DNA from: Fasciolopsis buskii
Lineage: Eukaryota; Platyhelminthes; Trematoda; Plagiorchiida; Fasciolidae
Assembly (NCBI GenBank): GCA_008360955.1
Contig: LUCM01005710.1
Span: 332,926-396,925, forward strand
Direction of reading: 5' to 3'
DNA length: 64,000 bases
In this document: positions 41,123 through 52,618 of the stretch, piece after piece
Layout: each line of letters begins with the position of its first letter
Position numbering within the stretch: the stretch's first letter is position 1
Made by a program: the position numbers and the translations under genes
The notes under the pieces: generated by a model
Database searches by the model: none
Told to the model about the DNA's origin: nothing
Seen by the model: only the letters and a program-made list of their open reading frames with translations

Positions 41123-41521
41123 TCGAGGTGTACTAGCCTGAAGCTAGCATCATTTGCATTTGGTTCCTGTGGCACAGTACCGTGTCTAGAGTTCTAGTTA
41201 GATGATTTAGTCGTAGAAACAACGAAAAATCTCTGGTGGTGAGGAAGTCACGTTGGAGTTAAGCAAGCTTACAGTTTAGTCAGTCACAATAAATTCTTTT
41301 GGGAAGCAGGTTTGGGACTTGGGGTGCGGCAATGTAATCAAGGCACTTGGGTGGACTAGAATATAGCTTGTTAGTGGACACCTGCGATTCTGGTCTCAGA
41401 AGAATGAGTCTCAGTTGGAATTACGAACTACAGTACGTGAACGACTTTAGTCAGCCCTGAATTACTGCTTTGAGTATGGTGGCGTGCATCTATTCGGCAA
41501 AGGTAATGTGAATAAACGGCT

Positions 41522-41543
41522 AGTAGACGTCCAAACGTCTACT
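41522..41543. other. Perfect 9-bp hairpin at LINE fragment edge
   Basis: agtagacgt (41522-41530) pairs perfectly with acgtctact (41535-41543) across loop ccaa. It lies just before the plus-strand copy of the 113-bp inverted duplication. Confidence 0.6.
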
Positions 41544-41552
41544 GAGGCTAGT

Positions 41553-42500
41553 CCATGTTATTCATAAAAACATTCATGTAGACAACCCACGGGAGATTAC
41601 AGAATCATTCGGTAATATATTCACATCTGCTCTAGTAAATGACAACAACGCTGGTATCCCATGCCGACTTTGCTTGACTACAGAGCTATAATCAACAATC
41701 GAATTTCTTCCGAAGGACGTAGGCTAGCTGTTGCTAAAAACCAGAATTGGCTGCTACTGTGGATCTGACTCACTACCTCTAGCTGTGTTCTCTCTTAGTG
41801 TGACGGATATCTGTTTCTCGACAAACATCTCCAACCTGTCTATACAATGCCGCCCCTCCATTCAGACTGGAAAACATTTGTGATTATCCTTGTTCAAAAA
41901 TTGGGCACAGGCTGTGGCCCTATCAACTACCACCAAATCGACGACATCCCTATAGTCTCTAAAATTATGGAACGTTTGATCCAGGACGGTATAATCGCTG
42001 GTCTTCTGAAAAATAAACTTATTAACACTGAACAACATGACTTTCTTCGAAAGAAATCCCGTGCTACTTGCATGGCTGACTGCTTGCGCCTTATCATAAA
42101 GGCCTTGAGCACGTGAAGGTCAGTTGTGGTAATCTTTTTACACAAGGCGAGGGCTTTTTACAGGGTGTCTCACCGTAGGCTACTAAATAAAATCGAATCT
42201 TACGGTATCATTAGTTATGCCTTACCGTGATTTCCATCATGTCGTCTAGGGACTAGGTGGTTCAAGTTAATGGCTTCATAACTGAACCTAGATTAGTGAC
42301 TAGTGGTGTAATCCAATGCAGCCTTCTGAGCCCCCTGTTCTTCCCGTTTTAGCACAACGATGTCTTCGACGTTATTCATAACGGCGTCCCTGTTCTTTTC
42401 GCTGACGACATCAAAACTGCCCGCGATTTCCGCTTTGAAGCCTTGTGGTTCACCAACACATTATGAGACGCAGCGTCACTCATTCAGTGACGCTGAATTA
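41553..42500 (+). pseudogene. CR1/jockey-like LINE reverse transcriptase relic
   Basis: Conserved blocks of a non-LTR reverse transcriptase appear in order but in changing frames. First is the linker NPREITESFGNIFTSALV (41553-41665). Next, at 41900-42110, comes the fingers region, with SKIMERLIQDGI and a degraded QHGFL-type block reading TEQHDFLRKKS. Motif B follows as GVIQCS (42305-42322), where the usual Gly after Gln is Cys, and then motif C as FADD (42398-42409). The polymerase would copy its own RNA into DNA at a nicked target. Here stops and frameshifts make it dead. The ORF at 42360-42872 runs past FADD mostly in a frame unlike the family and is not a gene. Confidence 0.75.
42471..42495. 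other. Perfect 10-bp hairpin inside LINE relic
   Basis: cagcgtcact (42471-42480) pairs perfectly with agtgacgctg (42486-42495) around loop cattc. It sits in the reverse transcriptase relic just after motif C, where the LINE frame is lost. A template-switch mutation is a plausible origin. Confidence 0.6.
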
Positions 42501-43474
42501 AGGATACACTTAGCAGCGAATTCCCTAGTCCCCCCTAAGATGGGCTTTGCTCACGAATGTCAGGAATGCACGATTTTACGTCTGAGTTTGCGTTTAAAGT
42601 TCCCTAGTCCTTCGACATTTTACTGCTTCTATCTCGCTCACAAAATTTGCAAATGTTTCCCACCTTCCCGTGGATTTGGTCCTTCTCGGGCGGCCACGTC
42701 TCGTCGATCCCAACTAATGCGTTCGCAGTATTCCTTGTTCATGCAGCTAGACCCATCTACCTTTTTTTCTTATATTTCATATTCCACCGCAAAGAACCGC
42801 TGTACTTGCTCCCCTTCTGCGGCTAATCCAGTATCTCGTTCCTTCCAAACATATCACCCATTTTTGCTGTAATCGCCTTCAGGTGCTTGCATTGAGCCTC
42901 ATAGAGCATCGTCATTTTGTGTGATGATGTTTTCTTCAACTAACCGCTTGCCGATTGATTGTTGTTTAGACGCAACATGATGTTCTCCTTCTGCCGCCTT
43001 TTACGGGTGGCTCTAATCTATGCGACAAGGCAATTTTGGTAATCCAAACTACCTCATCTGCCTTTTCTCAGCATCCAGAACAGCTTGGATGGAATAGGGG
43101 TCATCCAGGATGATGAGACATCTACGACCGTTGGGGCTATATGTTCTCAGTGCTCGGGCTGCGTTGGTCCATAGCGGTTCTCTCCTTGAACCCTATGAGA
43201 CCGCTCATCACTTTCGAATGGACTTCATATACCTGATTTTTGCGTTCCGATTCAGTCTCGTCACCACTAGATCTCTGGGTTCCTCAATAAAGGGTTTCTT
43301 TAAACTGTACATTCACAACTTTCCAGATTTCACTTCTGGTAGCCTTGTGATCCGCGTTTCATGAACCTCTGGTTTTATGCCTCTAATTTTCCATTCTAGC
43401 GTCCCCCTTAATACGGACTTTGCCAGTCCTTTGCTTCCTCTCAATGCACTTTTTGCTTTCTTCATAGCAAGTTT
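42501..43474. other. Degraded LINE-flanking sequence, unresolved
   Basis: No domain is recognised. An 84-codon plus-strand ORF (43110-43364) is featureless. On the minus strand the sequence directly follows the ORF1-like frame at 43475-43942 and may be its decayed downstream part, but I see no conserved block. Confidence 0.3.
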
Positions 43475-43942
43475 TTAGCTCATCGTGGAAGGTATCGATA
43501 TGCGGCCTGTTTTGCATATGTTTTGCCTTGGCTTTCTACTCTCAAAATCTGCCATTGAAATTTCAGTTGCTCTCAAATAAGTGAAGCTCCTCTTCTTGGA
43601 AGCCGATAAACCCGTACACTGCCGAATGGAATCAGGTGTGTCTGTTGCTGTATTCGAGGATGTAGGGCAAAAGATAAGGGGTCTTCGGTTGTTGGCAGGT
43701 CCATGAGATATTCGGACCAGTTTTGACTGAGCTACTGTTCCTCTAGCTAAGTTTAGCGTGTTCCTAAATAGACAGCAGACTTGGTCCAAAGAAGGTGAAT
43801 ACTGCAAAACGTAAAGAATCCGGTTTTCGCGATTGCATAATGTCGCCTTTTCAAATGAGAGGCATGTCTTTTGGATAGAAAGTAATGGGGGAAGCACGAT
43901 TACAAGCAGGTGCTGAAGAAGTGGGAAACATGGGAGCACCAA
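43475..43942 (-). pseudogene. LINE ORF1 protein relic (probable), minus strand
   Basis: This 155-codon minus-strand frame shows the layout of an RRM-like LINE ORF1 protein. A strand-like ENRILYVLQYSPS is followed by QVCCLFRNTLNL, then KLVRISHGPANNRRPLIF, and later ADFESRKPRQN. These resemble the R-x-x-V-V-I-x-G-x-P-E, L-x-x-L-x-x-x-L, K-x-x-R-x-G-x-x-x-x-R-P-L and P-D-x-x-x-x-x-R blocks of nucleic-acid chaperone ORF1 proteins in CR1-like LINEs. The match is by eye. No endonuclease follows in the expected place (below 43475), so the element is incomplete or rearranged. Confidence 0.45.
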
Positions 43943-45999
43943 CGCTAACTATGAAAAATGCGAGGAATGGTTCAAAATACTTGGATAATTCCTAGTGGTA
44001 ATGGAAATACTTACGTCAGTAAATAAGCCCGACAAGTGTGATCTGTGTCTGAGAGCTCACAGCTTTCTTTATTTTTTTTTACCAGTATTACTACCTTCTT
44101 AGTATTACGAACGACATTTAACCCTCCCAAACCGAAAAGGCCCTGGGAATCAAGTTTTAGGGTGTGGTCAAAACATTTACCCATGGATGCATTGTGATGT
44201 AGGTCAGTTTGCTAATGGCTTCCTCTAGCCCATGGAGGTCAGATTGGGGACTATTAAGCTAATAATTTGCAAGCCATTTGTTGGAGGGCCTTGCAATGTC
44301 ACCAAGTCCAGGCGATTTTCAAAGATGGGACTTGAATTGACTGTTTTTTATTTGATGCAACCCGTAGATCGTCCGTTTGGCAAATATTATTCCCGTTTTG
44401 GCTACGAAATGGAGGAGTGAAGCCTAATAAGTAGCTTTTTGAAAAATATTACGGCAGGATTTTTTGGCAGGAGCAAAGAATTTCATATCTTAAACTAACA
44501 AAAGCCTGTCTCATTTTGCCTATTTCTGATTCGTTGTTTTAACCTTAGTCGGGCATAGTGAAGACGTTAGTTCCAAATGGAATTGCAGAAAGAGTGTCAG
44601 TTTTCTTTGGCAAATCATGCCGACTAACAGTAGTGTTCTCGTTCTGCACCTCCTGATAATCCGTGATATTTGGTCTCCACACGGTGGAATCTCTGGGTCT
44701 GGGTCCAGTTTTCCTTCATGGTGCGCAGAAGCATGTAAAAATAGATCAGAATCGTGATAGCTAGTCCTTTTTGGGACAGGAGCACGAAATCATGCTTCTG
44801 AATTGAAGGTGGGTCGTCGGTGGCACTCTGGATGCCCTTCATCCGGAGGCTATACAGAGCGTCATACTAAAGGCCAGAAACGCCGAGTGATGTTTAGGAT
44901 GCGGCACCAAATGAAGCCACCTGTTGTACAAACAATGGATTAGTTGTCTCGTGTTCACGAGGAGGAGTTAGGTGATGATCGCGTATTATGGTTTGAGAGT
45001 AAGCATGATTCATGCGTGTACGTCTGTGTTCATTTAAACATCTTGTTACATTCGTATTAACCAAATGCGCATGAGAATCGGAAATTTCGTTAGTAACGTC
45101 TCGTTTGGAAAAGTTGCGACAAAAGGAGTTATTTGTTTTCCATATAGCTGCTTTGATATTTTCCTGCCGTGATTCATGTGAAAGCAAATAACCAGGCCTT
45201 GAAGTGGAGGCCTCCCGTGTTGTAGTTATTTATGTGAAATTGGTTTCCGGTCGTTGCCCGAAACTTACTCATGCGCTCTTTGAACTGAAGTATGTGGATG
45301 GCCCAAGTTTATTACGTGATTTCCGTTATTGTCCTCTGAATTCCGTTTTTAAGGGTAACAGTCGCGGAATAAATCGCCCTTATTTGTTAGGGTGGCTTTC
45401 TTCAAAAGGAGAGATATTTGACTATGAAGAATCTGTTCTTGAATAGCATCGCTGACATAGAACTTAGATCAATAACTCAATGGGTCGTAGATTATAGGAA
45501 GAGTCATTACTCAGTTAGAGTGCGGAGATGCACATAAATTCATCAATAATCTTAAAACAATTTGAAAAGTTAATTTGTAGTGCATTTATATGTCGCACTC
45601 CATGTAGGTTAGCGGTGAAAATAGCCTAGAAGTCGTTTTGTAAATTTTCTTTGAGCACTCAACCGTGAAATTATTGTTCCGTTGCATGACTGGACACACA
45701 ATGAAACAGTAAACTGGGATAGGTATAACATGCGTTTAATATATCAACAACTTGCTTTCCAGAGTTCTAAATATTTCGTGCGTTCACTTACTTCAAGTCA
45801 TTCCCTGTAATCTGAAGGCCGAACAGGAGGATAACCAAGCCAGCGAGGGGAATGCAATAACGCAGCTTTTGACACTAACGAAAAGCCTACGATGAGTTTA
45901 CAAACTCACCCATGGAAGTACAATATGATTTAATTTGAAAGAATCCATGTTGTTTGGCGTTGTTCAGATCATGTTTTAATAATTAGATAAGGAAACTTT
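43943..45999. other. G-rich stretch, possibly decayed LINE
   Basis: No domain is recognised. Minus-strand ORFs at 44624-44842 and 44894-45187 lie upstream of the ORF1-like frame in its own orientation. They could be the decayed start of that element, but no motif supports it. Confidence 0.25.
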
Positions 46000-48900
46000 T
46001 ACTCTCTCCTTGAAACATGAGACAAGTGCGGCTTGATTTACAGGCCTTCAATAAGATATTTCTTGAGTTGAGCCAATTTTGTGAACTGGGACAATGATAG
46101 AAGCTCTCCATTTATGGATAAATTGTTACTATTTAAAAGGAGAATGAATATATCTGGTGGTGTTGTTGGGACACCGGCACCCCAAAATTTAAAGATGACC
46201 AGGAGAAGTCTGATCAAGTGCAAAAGTATGGTCTTGTTTTGGCAGATACGACGTAGTATCGCTCGGGGACATAAGCATTCTGAACGGGCTATTGGGGAGA
46301 CCGAGACAAGGTCAAGTTGATGGAGTTGTCATCATAGAACAAGGGAAAGGTGCATTGACCAACTCTGATAATAACAGAGGGTAATTTGCAAACATGTCCC
46401 TTGAAATGCAAATGTCTTATGTAAACTACATGGGAAGTTACTCGTTTCAAATAATTTGGCCAACGCTTCAGCCATGCTGGAACGGCTTCATGGTTGACGT
46501 TCTTCATGGGTTCAGTGAACTCCATAAGGGACTCAGTTTCGTTAGACAGACGGTTTATCTGCAGCAGGAGTACAGATTATGTTGCTCACCTTGATCTGAC
46601 TTGTTTCAAACGAAGCGTTCTTCTATGGCTGCCGAGTGTGCCCACATTTATGGGCTTGTACCTTGCCGGGTCGGGCCGACCAACTCAAGGTGATTACGTG
46701 GAGCTGCTTCAAATTGGTCGGCCCTCAAGTTCTGAATCCATCAATAGGAAGAGACCAACTTACTCTCGGCTACTAAGTATGGAGGTAAGACAGCAGTATA
46801 TGGCTCCGTAGGGCAGTTTGATGGAATCGAAGGAGGACTTATCTGGTGGTGTGACAAAGCTCAAAATTATTCCGGCGCTGATCACACACGAGCATTTTGT
46901 TTTCTTTGGATATGCGTACCTTGGTTAGGCCAGCTTTTGGAATAAGATGAAGATTGTTGGCCCTTGTAATTGCTGCAACATGCTGTACATAACCACTCCA
47001 TCCTGTACTCGGAAGAAATGCATAAAAGCCCTTTGAGGAGGGGAAGGAAAACCAACAAGTTTCAATTGTGACAGTGTCTTTGCCTGGGCTATTATCGGCT
47101 AGCCATGACTTGCTGATAAGAATAAAATCCCAGCTGTTTTAATGTACCAACAGGAGCAGCTGGTGCACTTGCTCTGTTATCCGACGGGCATTGAATTGTA
47201 AATGAAAATAGTTCGGTAACACTATCGCTTAATTTTGGGTAACTAGATATCCTCAGCGGTGTACGATTTTATTGGTGGTGATGAGTCGTATTGGGCCACA
47301 AAAGGAGGAAATTCTATTGGTGTTGAGATTTTTGGAGGTTATCTCTTATTACGTTTGGTCCACATGCTAGGTAGGCTCCAACCCGTTTGTTGAATGTTCC
47401 GGCAAACAGCAGAAGCCATTTGTTTAATAAGGAAGCTGTGTTTCGGTGTCGATGGGTATTGCAGGAAAGAAGGAAAAACTGAGCAAAATGAAGAGCAGTT
47501 TGATAGCGTTTGGACTAAATCTCCATGGGATGGTGCGCTGTTGTACGGCCCAAGAGCAAATTACCAGAGAGCTTGGAGACTTTGTCCGGGAAGGTAAAAA
47601 GGGCCATATGCTGGCTGTCTTATGTATTGTGTGCACCTACTGGAGATGCCTATTCGACAGTAACAAAAATTTGGTCTGCTTACCCCGTACCGCGAATGAT
47701 TGATGCGCAGATTTGGGGTGCGGTTGGCGAGTCAGTTACACGGTAATCGGCACCAGCTCTGTTATAGCACCCAGGCACTGGTCACAATGGTTAAGATACC
47801 TCGCTTGATGAGGCAGCGGAGGATGAATTTTTTACGCTCTGAAGTTCTTTACAGGGGTCTTAGAGTTACCGACGGCAAGGAATTTCGGTCTTAACGAGTT
47901 AATCGTGCCTCCTGAATGCGCTGAGTTAAAAGGTTCTGTTTGACATATCCGGACAGATCATAGCACCGCACAGTTATCCGTGGGCCTGCTGGAGATCCCA
48001 AGGAAGGAAATCAGCCGAGCGTCTCACGTGGACTGTTTGTATCGAAGAAGATTGCAGCGCAAATGATCATAAAGACGTCTTTGCCTGTGGTGATACGTGC
48101 ATCACTAAGCACTTGGGAGCCTCTAGCTTGTGAGACTGGGCGATGTGCGACGGTGAACTAGATGAACTAACTTTGCGGTGGTGCTGTCGGGTGATCGCTG
48201 GCCGGGCGAGTGCTCAAACTCGACCGAATAAATTTAAGTTAATTCAGAAGAACCTAGATGGGGGCGCTTTGGCGGTGGATGACATGTGAGGAGCGGTCCA
48301 CATTCAAGTCCATAATCTCGGGGCAACAGCTGGTGAATGGTATCAGTAATAATGCATTTATGTTTGAATTTTGCTTGCTTAAGCATCTTGGGAGCAGAAC
48401 GCCCAATCTGAGCTAACCTGGCTTTGACGGATGATGCACTGTTTGCCGGTTCCATCTTGGAAACCAACTGCATGTGGCTGAGATTGTATAAACAGTACAA
48501 GCTGGGTTCTCTTTGAGGGGAATTTCTCTGCTTTTATTTTGTTCATAAAGAGAGCAATGCCAGGGGTAAGATTTTGTCCGTTGAAATATTGCCAGAATGT
48601 TTGCTTGAATCCGTACTATGACGGATTGATTGAGATGTTGGTTCCGTCTCTGCATCTTATTATTTGGATATGGTATACGGTCAGTGCCGCAAGCGGTCAA
48701 CAGTGAATCCTAACGTTTTTCTTAAGAATGGTCGGAAAACTTAAAAGCAACAACACTACATGAGATATGCAATCGACTCTACGTTTCAGGGGGCTGTGCA
48801 TTCAGGAAGTGACCAGGACCACCAAGCTGTCATTACCAGACCGGTTTTTTGCTGTATCGGGTTACAAAAGAATGCGATCTTTGAGAAAGTAGGCTGTAAA

Positions 48901-49800
48901 CTGTAATACTGTCTGCTAAATTGGATAATGGCCTTTCAAACCTCCGTATCTTATCGTAAAGCTGTACTCACTAGTACATTAGGCGAGGGAGATCAATAAC
49001 CTCTTATCTCCATTGGGGAGTAAAACCTTGGGTGTTTATTTCTTTGGTTGCGGGAACATTGGCATCGGCACGTATGGCTTGCTGACTTACAGGACGAGTC
49101 ACGTTTGGTTGCAGATTAAGGGCTTTGGGGTAAACTGAGGCAACATTTTGAGGTGTGGTTATTTATTTGCTGTCGTTGCAGCGATAAGGAGGTACTGCAT
49201 TTGGTTGGTGTGGCACAGTTCTGGAGATAGAATCGCTGAGGGTTACTATGAAAGCTGAGTAAATTGTGAATACCTCTGGGGGGGCTAATAATGACCGACA
49301 GTAGATAGTAGCTTATTCGCCTATAGAATAGGCCTGTAGGTGTTATCAAACCAGTAACACCATGACAGTGCTAAAAACCGTCAAAGATTAAGAGCCACCA
49401 TTACAGAAATGTGATAGTGGGGCAGAAGCGATCAGAGTTACGCATTGCAAAGGAATGGCGTTGAGAGTTGTGCAGATATATGAAGAGAGTGATGACCAGG
49501 TTAGAAATCTGGTTTACCTACCCTTATCAACAAGCAATCAGATGGATAGAATTTGTATTAGCACTATTAAGGCGTCCATACTAAGGTCATCTTGGAGATA
49601 GAGTTGTGATAGTCTAAGCCTGCAGAAATCTTTGGCGAAATAGGTACTTAAGGGTTCACTTAAGTTGTGGTGTTCGGATGGATTTGAGGAATTTTTCTTA
49701 CCGAGCAAGAGGTGCGAATTCTGATAAAAATGTCGGAATAACGCAACGATCGACTGAAAACCAAGAAAAATAACCCATAACAACGGAGGCTTTCAGCAGG
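46000..49800 (-). mobile_element. Degraded minus-strand CR1-like LINE
   Basis: The plus strand is G-rich over this span. On the minus strand the ORFs are Ser/Pro/Thr-rich (49116-49349 and 48234-48700), like the ORF1 region of the plus-strand element next door. The best anchor is 47219-46850 read on the minus strand. There the start of an apurinic-type endonuclease is visible: LQFNARRITEQVHQ, a frameshift and a stop, then SWDFILISKSWLADN. That matches the L-N-A-R-S-L... and D-x-I-x-I-T-E-T-W-L blocks of LINE endonucleases. Further blocks are blurred, no reverse transcriptase was identified, and the lower boundary is uncertain. The element is non-functional. Confidence 0.5.
46850..47219 (-). 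pseudogene. LINE endonuclease N-terminus, broken
   Basis: Minus-strand sequence with FNARR followed about 20 residues later by WDFILISKSWLADN. This is the N-terminal signature of the exonuclease/endonuclease/phosphatase-fold nuclease that nicks target DNA for LINE insertion. The usual acidic residue before the Trp (E-T-W) reads Lys-Ser-Trp here. A frameshift and an in-frame stop lie between the two blocks. Confidence 0.5.
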
Positions 49801-50099
49801 AATGCTATGAGAACAAGAGTGGAGAAAATAAAATAGGGCTTTGGCTGAAGTGCGTCAGAGCCTCGTAGGTATGGAAAATATTTACCAGTACGTGCTGGAG
49901 AAGTGCTCAGGTCCGTGATCAGTGGATTAAACCCCGCAATAAAGTTTAGGGTGCGAAGTGCTGCCTATGCGTTATTATAAGTGATTCTTGCCCAAAACAG
50001 GGGATATTTGACTCAAACGAGTGGCACATATTCGCAGGAAATCAAAACCTTCAAGGTCGTTCTGCGGGAGAGTTTGTTGCTACAAAACGTTGGGCTTTA

Positions 50100-50536
50100 G
50101 GAAACTGCGGTGCACCGTTCCTCGCTGCGAGTTGTTCTCGCTGTTTTCTTTTGCAATTTAGAGTGTTATTAGAGTGTTATTGTAGTATTTTTAGCACAAT
50201 TAGAACCGTTTTCCTAATTGAAAATATTCCCTTATTTTTTACCATTGACAACTGACCTCATCCCTCGCTGACTCTTTTGTCAATATTTGCTTCAAACCTG
50301 GACCGCCACATATTGAACTCCGGCCTGGACCTATATTAAAGGTCTTTATGCTAATAACCACATGTCCTTCCCGTCTATCGATTTACTTTCAGGGCCAATT
50401 ATGCCATTTAGCCTGTCTATTTATCTTCTCACCTTTACGCTCCCACACTTCTTGACACCATCCCGTCGCCTGTTACCAAACGTTTACAGCCTCTCGTAGC
50501 CAATTCAGACGTCCTTGACTTCTTACAACCCGTACG
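50100..50536 (+). other. Probable LINE 5' UTR
   Basis: Sequence upstream of the first ORF1 Met. It contains an exact tandem duplication of agagtgttatt (50160-50181), and from here the plus strand becomes C-rich. The exact 5' end of the element is not visible. The minus-strand element begins within a few hundred bases on the other side. Confidence 0.4.
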
Positions 50537-52305
50537 ATGCCTTCACCAGCCAAACCAAAGCGACGTCTGTGCCGCACCGCAATTCTAAGAAAACCCTTAA
50601 AACCCATGATTCCCACTGAATTATGCTCAGTCCCGCTTATTGATATATTTAGTAATTCTGGTCTCAAAACCCTTGATGTCTCGAAAAGATTAAGGGACCT
50701 AGAAACGAAAGTGTAACGGATCGACGACCTGTCACTGAAATTGTTCCCATTAGTCAGCTTAATTTACCCCTGCAATGACACTAATGCCAGCAATCTAGCT
50801 GCCACAGAGCGCTTTATGACTCCGTAACTAAGGAAGCTCACAAACGCATTGCGAAAGCGGAGAACGCCGTTGTCTTTGATGTGCCCGACCGCCTCCCACT
50901 GCCACCGGTCCGATCAACGATTCTCAATTCTTGTAGCATGACCCACCACTCCTGTCTGTGTTCTAGGCTCCGGAAAAAATCCCTCAAGGTTAACTGTCCA
51001 ATTTTATCTTAATTTCGTGGTGAACCTTCAGCTAAGGAGTTTACAGCAAACAAGGCGAACATTGCTAACTATACGCCTTATAAAAATATCAAAATCTTTG
51101 CGGATAAAACTCCGTTCCAGAGAGATATATTACGGTCACTAAATTTTACCGCAGCTTCGCAAGTTGGTAGGACTTCGGTTGTATCGGGCGCCCCCTTCTG
51201 ACCAGTGCACTTCCAGTACATGCTCCTCCTAATGGCCCAAATCCCGAGCTTACTGCCAAGGTTACAACTAACCTACTTTCTCCCTGTGACAGTCTTCATC
51301 GTCCCACATCTCCGGCTATCCCGTGCCCAGTGACCACTACCGGGACCAAAATACAAAAACCATCAAAAACTACACCTCCCCCACTTACGCTGCTCAATTT
51401 CCCGTCCAATCTCTTCACCCCACAAATCTGTTACCAGCCTGTCCGAGAATAAATCTAATGATGCCAGTGGCACCCCACCTTCGCGTATACCTGCTGCGAA
51501 AGTGTTGATTCCTCGATTTCATCTCCTTTGGTCGCAACCAATACCGGTAGACCCAGATGAAACTCAGACCCCTTCACCCTTCCCACCACCTCGCAAACGT
51601 GCTCATCTTAATCTGCCAAATCTGGTACCCCAAGATAAGAGCATCGACGGCGTAACCACGCAGATGACTGCCGTCTCACCGATGTCTTCTCAGGCTAATA
51701 TCAACCGCTTGGCATTTACCCCATCCCAGGTACGCCCTTCAGCATTTCCTCGTCCTTCTGTCAAACAACAGCATGGCACCCAGCCAAAATCAGCTGAATC
51801 CCATAGGAAGCGCATACCAGCGACCTATCCAACTAATCAAAAACCCCGCACTTCATTAGCTGCTAATCCAGTGGGTCACCCTGTCTATACACCCCGACTG
51901 TCTGGCACTCTCGGCACACTCAAACAGAGTATGTCATCTCGGCATGAGCTCCGCCAAATCGGAAGGTCCACAAACTCACAAAGGCCTACTAACCGCCGCC
52001 TGCAATCACGAGTTCATTGGCCCAATGTATTCATGCCTCCACCATCCATCGGTAATACAGTTGCCACTTTCCAGCATGATACTACTGGATCTCCATATTT
52101 AGAGCGTGCGGCTCATCCTCCCCACTTCCATCCACTTACCAGTCAACCCTATTCAGATGCAATTCCGCCACTCCAATGCCCCCTTTCTACTGCTGCACGC
52201 CCAAATCCTCACCCTAACTACCAGCATCCTCATAATTTTGCACGATTTATCCCTGGATCCTCCCAGGCTACCTGGCAAACTTTAGATAACTATTTCGCCC
52301 ATTAA
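50537..52305 (+). pseudogene. LINE ORF1 protein, interrupted
   Basis: The ATG at 50537 opens 59 codons that begin MPSPAKPKRRLCRT and end KRLRDLETKV just before a TAA at 50714-50716. The same frame continues with RIDDLSLKLFPLVS, so a short coiled coil is cut by the stop. An RRM-like middle part is seen in shifted frames. It has AENAVVFDVPDRLPL at about 50855, a Cys-rich SCLCSRLRKKSLK, and ANYTPYKNIKIFADKTPFQR (about 51060-51120). The last part (51502-52305) is a 267-codon open frame rich in Pro, Ser, Gln and His, the longest open frame in the window. ORF1 proteins bind the element's RNA. Several stops and frameshifts inactivate this copy. Confidence 0.75.
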
Positions 52306-52618
52306 GCCACAACCTATCATGAGACCCCGTTTACCAACCCACTCTTGTCCAGCGCTTACCCCAATTGCCTAAGCTAGAAAGCATTGCTCTCCTGATGCCC
52401 GTGACTTCCAAAAGTAACGCCTATCCCCAAACATTCATGCGCATACCTGCTAACCTGTTCTTTCTCCGGCATCTTCCAAAGCCCCCTCCCACTAACCCCC
52501 TAGATTGCCAGTCCCGCTGTGAAAAAGTGACAATTTGGCCGCCTAACACGGTCCCACCCCCACCCTGGCAGGCTCTGGCAACCGGCTCATTAACTCCCAA
52601 GTTTCTTCTATCACCTAG

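Noticed and set aside
42360..42872. 170-codon plus-strand ORF
   Set aside because: It overlaps LINE motif C, but most of it reads in a frame that does not resemble a reverse transcriptase. It is a shadow of the decayed element and not a gene.
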